DNA of 64,000 bases, from the NCBI RefSeq assembly GCF_004208635.1, contig NZ_CP035806.1:1302001-1366000 (forward strand), given 5' to 3'. Shown in pieces: positions 61,170 to 64,000 of the stretch. The notes beneath the pieces are model-generated. The model worked only from the letters and a program-made list of their open reading frames with translations, had not been told where the DNA came from and did not search any database. A program made the position numbers and the translations under genes. Source of the stretch: Leucobacter triazinivorans. GTDB lineage: Bacteria > Actinomycetota > Actinomycetes > Actinomycetales > Microbacteriaceae. The first letter of the stretch is position 1; the number at the start of each line of letters is the position of its first letter.

Positions 61170-61521
61170 CATTGCTTCACGCCTCGACGTCATGAACCGG
61201 CTCGGCCGGGCCATGGCGGACCCGACGCGCTCCCGGATTCTGATGACCCTGCTCGACGGGCCGAGCTACCCGGCCGTGCTCTCGCGCGAGCTGGAACTGA
61301 CCCGCTCGAACGTGTCGAACCACCTGACATGCCTGCGCGACTGCGGGATCGTGGTCGCGGAGCCAGAGGGGCGGCAGACGCGTTACGAGATCGCGGACCC
61401 GCACCTGGCGGCGGCGCTGACCGCTTTGGTGGACGTGACGCTCGCGGTGGACGAGCACGCGCCTTGCATGGATGCCCAGTGCACCGTGCCGGGCTGCTGC
61501 GGGACGGGAGCAGGCGCATGA
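61162..61521 (+). CDS. cmtR: CmtR-like Cd(II)/Pb(II)-sensing repressor
   Basis: ATG 61162, probably leaderless. The 119-residue ArsR/SmtB protein has MADPTRSRILMTLLDGPSYP, ELELTRSNVSNHLTCLRDCG and GRQTRYEIADPHLAAALTAL, which follow mycobacterial CmtR residue for residue in many positions. The CmtR metal ligands, Cys in LTCLRDCG and a C-terminal Cys, have counterparts here (two in the helix, plus CMDAQC and GCC at the tail). It should repress its own gene and the coupled metal pump until Cd/Pb binds. Confidence 0.9.
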   Translation: MLTIASRLDVMNRLGRAMADPTRSRILMTLLDGPSYPAVLSRELELTRSNVSNHLTCLRDCGIVVAEPEGRQTRYEIADPHLAAALTALVDVTLAVDEHAPCMDAQCTVPGCCGTGAGA

Positions 61522-63437
61522 GCACTGCGTGCGGCTGCGAGCACGACGAGCCCGAGACCGCGGACGCCGAAGAAGCCGAGGAGGCGGAGCGTCCTTGGTG
61601 GCGGGACCGCGGGATCATGGTCCCAGTCTTCTCCGGCACCGCCTTCCTGACCGGCCTGGTCCTGGAGTGATCCGGGCTCGAGATCCCGGCGCTGGTGGCG
61701 TTCTGGATCGGTTTGCTGCTGGGGGCGTCAACGTTCACGCCGGGCGCGATCCGGAAGCTGTTCACGGGCAAGCTCGGCATCGGCCTGCTGATGACGATCA
61801 GCGCGGTCGGCGCGGTGATCCTCGGCTATGTCGAGGAAGCCGCAGCTTTGGCGTTCCTCTACTCGATCGCCGAGGCGCTGGAGGACAAGGCGATGGACCG
61901 CGCCCGCGGCGGGCTGCGGGCATTGCTCAAGCTCGTCCCCGAGACTGCGACCATCCGCCACGACGGAACAGCCGTCGAAGTCCCGGCGAAGGATCTCCAT
62001 GTAGGTCAGCTGATGCTGGTGCGGCCGGGCGAGCGGATCGCGACCGACGGGATCGTCCGCACGGGGCGCTCCAGCCTGGACACCTCCGCGATCACCGGGG
62101 AGTCGATCCCGGTCGAGGTCGAGCCCGGCGACGCCGTGTCGGCGGGTGCCATCAACACCGCCGGGGCGCTGGAGGTCGAGACGACCGCGGCGGGCACCGA
62201 CAACTCGCTGACCACGATCGTCGAGCTCGTGGAGCAGGCGCAGGCCGAGAAGGGCGACCGCGCCCGCCTCGCCGACCGCATCGCCCGGCCATTGGTGCCC
62301 GGCGTGCTGATCCTCGCCGCGCTCGTGGCAACCCTCGGGTCGCTGCTCGGCGACCCGGAGCTGTGGATCACCCGCGCCCTCGTGGTGCTGGTGGCGGCGT
62401 CGCCCTGCGCGCTGGCGATCTCCGTGCCACTGACAGTGGTCGCCGCGATCGGGTCGGCGAGCAAGTTCGGCGTGATCATCAAGTCCGGGGCCGTGTTCGA
62501 ACGATTCGGCGTGATCCGCCACGTCGCCGTCGACAAGACCGGCACCCTGACCCGCAACGAGCCCGCCGTCACCGCCGTCCTCACCGCCGACGGGATCACC
62601 GATGCGCGGGCGCTTGCCTGGGCGGCCGCGCTGGAGCAGCACAGCACCCACCCGCTCGCGGCCGCGATTACCGCGGCCGCTCCAGATGCCCCTGCGGCCG
62701 AGGGCGTGGCGGAGCAGGCCGGGCACGGCATCGAGGGCAAGCTCGACGGCGCGCGGATCACGGTCGGCAGCCCCCGCTGGCTGGACGCCGGGTCGCTCGG
62801 CGACCAGGTGGCAGGCCTGGAAGAGCAGGGCATGACGGTCGTGATCGTCCACCGCGACGACGTCCCGGTTGCCGCGATCGGCGTCCGCGACGAGCTGCGC
62901 CCCGAGGTCCCCGAGGTCGTGCGCACCCTCGCGACCCAGGGCATCGGGATGACGATGCTCACCGGCGACAACGCCCGCACCGCACGTGCCCTCGCTGCGG
63001 AGGCCGGGATCGAGGACGTCCGCGCCGAGCTGCGCCCCGAGGACAAGGCCACCGCGATCAGCGAACTCGGTAAGAAGAACGGCTCGGTCGCGATGATCGG
63101 CGACGGCATCAACGACGCACCCGCCCTGGCCGCCGCAGACATCGGCATCGCGATGGGCGCGACCGGCTCCGATGCCGCGATCGAGTCGGCCGACGTGGCG
63201 TTCACCGGCCATGACCTGCGGCTGCTGCCGCGCGCGTTCGACCACGCCCGTCGGGGGCGGCACATCATCAACCAGAACATCATCCTGTCGCTGCTGATCA
63301 TCACCGCCCTGCTCCCGCTCGCCCTGTTCGGCGTCCTGGGGCTCGCAGCGGTGGTCCTGGTGCACGAGATCGCCGAGGTCGTCGTCATCCTCAACGGCCT
63401 GCGCGCCGCCCGGACTCGGAAGGAGCCGACCGCATGA
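61518..63437 (+). pseudogene. Cd/Zn/Pb P1B-type ATPase with in-frame stop
   Basis: ATG 61518 overlaps cmtR by 4 bases. After 50 codons TGA (61668-61670) interrupts the frame at VLE-stop-SGLEIPALVAF, where a Trp codon (TGG) would fit; the same frame continues to 63437. Past it all parts are present: the A domain SAITGESIPVEVEPG, the metal-binding VVLVAASPCALAISVPL (Cys-Pro-Cys/Ala site SPC), DKTGTLTRNEPAVTAV phosphorylation site, HP motif in EQHSTHPLAA and the hinge IGDGINDAPALAAA. A heavy metal binding domain is absent; the N-terminus has CGCEH. ATG 61695 could restart translation but skips the first membrane helix. Either point-mutation pseudogene or read-through. Confidence 0.85.
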
Positions 63438-63742
63438 AGGTCGAACTGCTGCACATCGTCGACTGCCCGAACACAGCTGTCGCTGAGGAGCACGCGCGCG
63501 CCGCCCTGGACGCTCTCGGGCTCGCGGACGTGCCCGTCGAGCTGGTGACGATTCGAACCGAGGCCGAGGCGGCGGATGCTCCGTTCGGAGGCTCGCCCAC
63601 GATCCTCGTCGACGGCGTCGACCTGTTCCCCACGGCCCCGGTTCGCTCGCTCGCGTGCCGGGTCTACGCGACAGGAAGCGGGTACGCCGGAGCGCCCACG
63701 CAGGAGCAGATCGAAGCAGCGCTGCGAGGCGCATCCCGGTAG
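63434..63742 (+). CDS. Thioredoxin-like protein of the metal-resistance cluster
   Basis: ATG 63434 overlaps the ATPase stop. The 102 residues begin MKVELLHIVDCPNTAVAEEH, a thioredoxin-fold strand with a single CPN motif rather than CxxC, then LVTIRTEAEAADAPFGGSPT and ILVDGVDLFPTAP. Such small proteins accompany mercury and cadmium resistance genes in actinobacteria, sometimes annotated as alkylmercury lyase-like. A thiol role in metal handling is likely but not shown. Confidence 0.75.
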   Translation: MKVELLHIVDCPNTAVAEEHARAALDALGLADVPVELVTIRTEAEAADAPFGGSPTILVDGVDLFPTAPVRSLACRVYATGSGYAGAPTQEQIEAALRGASR

Positions 63743-63827
63743 AGCGAGAACGACCGGTGACGCGATCACTGGGTCACACCTCACGGCAAAGCGGTGTTCG
63801 CCGCGTGGATCGAGAACCCGGAAACAA

Positions 63828-63867
63828 AGCGGAGGGGGTAGGGCCGCTGGCCTCTACCCCCTCCGCT
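63828..63867. terminator. Bidirectional terminator
   Basis: A perfect 14-bp inverted repeat (AGCGGAGGGGGTAG / CTACCCCCTCCGCT) with a 12-base loop lies between the convergent thioredoxin-like and arsC genes, and can end transcription from both sides. Confidence 0.8.
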
Positions 63868-63879
63868 GCTCGCAGTCCC

Positions 63880-64000
63880 TCAGACGAGCAGTTCGGCGAG
63901 GAGGGTTTCGACGCGGCCCTTGATGTCGTCGCGGATCGGCCGCACCGACTCGATGCCCTGACCGGCGGGATCGTCGAGCTTCCAGTCTTCGTACCGCTTG
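63880..64000 (-). CDS. arsC: Arsenate reductase ArsC, C-terminal end (partial)
   Basis: The minus-strand frame is open from the window edge to TGA at 63882-63880. The 39 visible residues include KRYEDWKLDDPAGQGIESVR and IRDDIKGRVETLLAELLV, which match the C-terminal end of low-molecular-weight-phosphatase-type arsenate reductases (WxLxDPAGQ). The enzyme reduces As(V) to As(III) for export. The catalytic cysteine loop lies beyond the window. Confidence 0.85.
   Translation of the reverse strand, partial: KRYEDWKLDDPAGQGIESVRPIRDDIKGRVETLLAELLV

Noticed and set aside
61668-61670. TGA in the P-type ATPase as a selenocysteine codon
   Set aside because: The position suits Trp in a membrane helix, no redox motif surrounds it and no SECIS-like hairpin is apparent.
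61728-63784. Minus-strand frames of about 600 codons over the P-type ATPase
   Set aside because: Arg/Ser/Pro-rich shadows opposite a gene with all P-type ATPase motifs.

Overview
The window is high-GC DNA with GTG/TTG starts, many 4-nt ATGA/GTGA overlaps and actinobacterial protein families (DUF2637, DUF6112, SCO6880, CmtR, an IS1249-type transposase). This fits an actinobacterium, most likely Microbacteriaceae-like. The genus is inference. Almost all of the window is accessory DNA.

Layout. (1) 1-2170: chromosome-like genes (amino-acid ABC ATPase, luciferase-like monooxygenase, GNAT). (2) 2172-24084: an island bounded by an 18-bp direct repeat taken from the 3' half of a tRNA-Pro gene, with a tyrosine integrase and excisionase at its right end. 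It holds two identical IS256-family copies enclosing A/T-richer unknown genes, an IS1249-type element, a membrane-anchored calcium-repeat nuclease toxin, a GmrSD-like DUF262/HNH protein, a HEPN-like protein with a membrane partner, a tetR gene framed by long inverted repeats, a large serine recombinase running into tRNA-like scars, and an AbiE-like toxin/antitoxin pair. (3) 24085-34549: a second island with a paralogous integrase/excisionase pair. Its core is a three-gene operon: AAA+ ATPase, subtilisin-like protease, and a PD-(D/E)xK nuclease fused to a STAND-type NTPase. The last gene is cut by an IS5-family element with a clean TA duplication.

(4) 34646-58771: an integrative conjugative or mobilizable element: MobF-type relaxase/helicase, DNA cytosine methyltransferase with a second gene embedded in another frame, TetR-controlled drug exporter, AraC regulator, ArdC-like metalloprotein, primase-polymerase, DUF2637, ParB-like protein, then a type IV secretion operon (VirB8-like, transglycosylase/M23 hydrolase, two DUF6112 proteins, TrbL/VirB6-like, SCO6880, VirB4). 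An unrelated gene is inserted backwards between the two DUF6112 paralogs. No coupling protein is visible. (5) 58743-64000: arsenic/cadmium resistance (ArsN1-like acetyltransferase, ArsR, flavoprotein monooxygenase, CmtR-like sensor, Cd/Zn P-type ATPase with an in-frame stop, thioredoxin-like protein, ArsC end).

The leading candidate for an undescribed system is the AAA / S8 protease / nuclease-STAND operon at 24267-32937. The methyltransferase with its embedded gene and the calcium-repeat toxin come next. Functional assignments rest on motifs read by eye; no database search was run.
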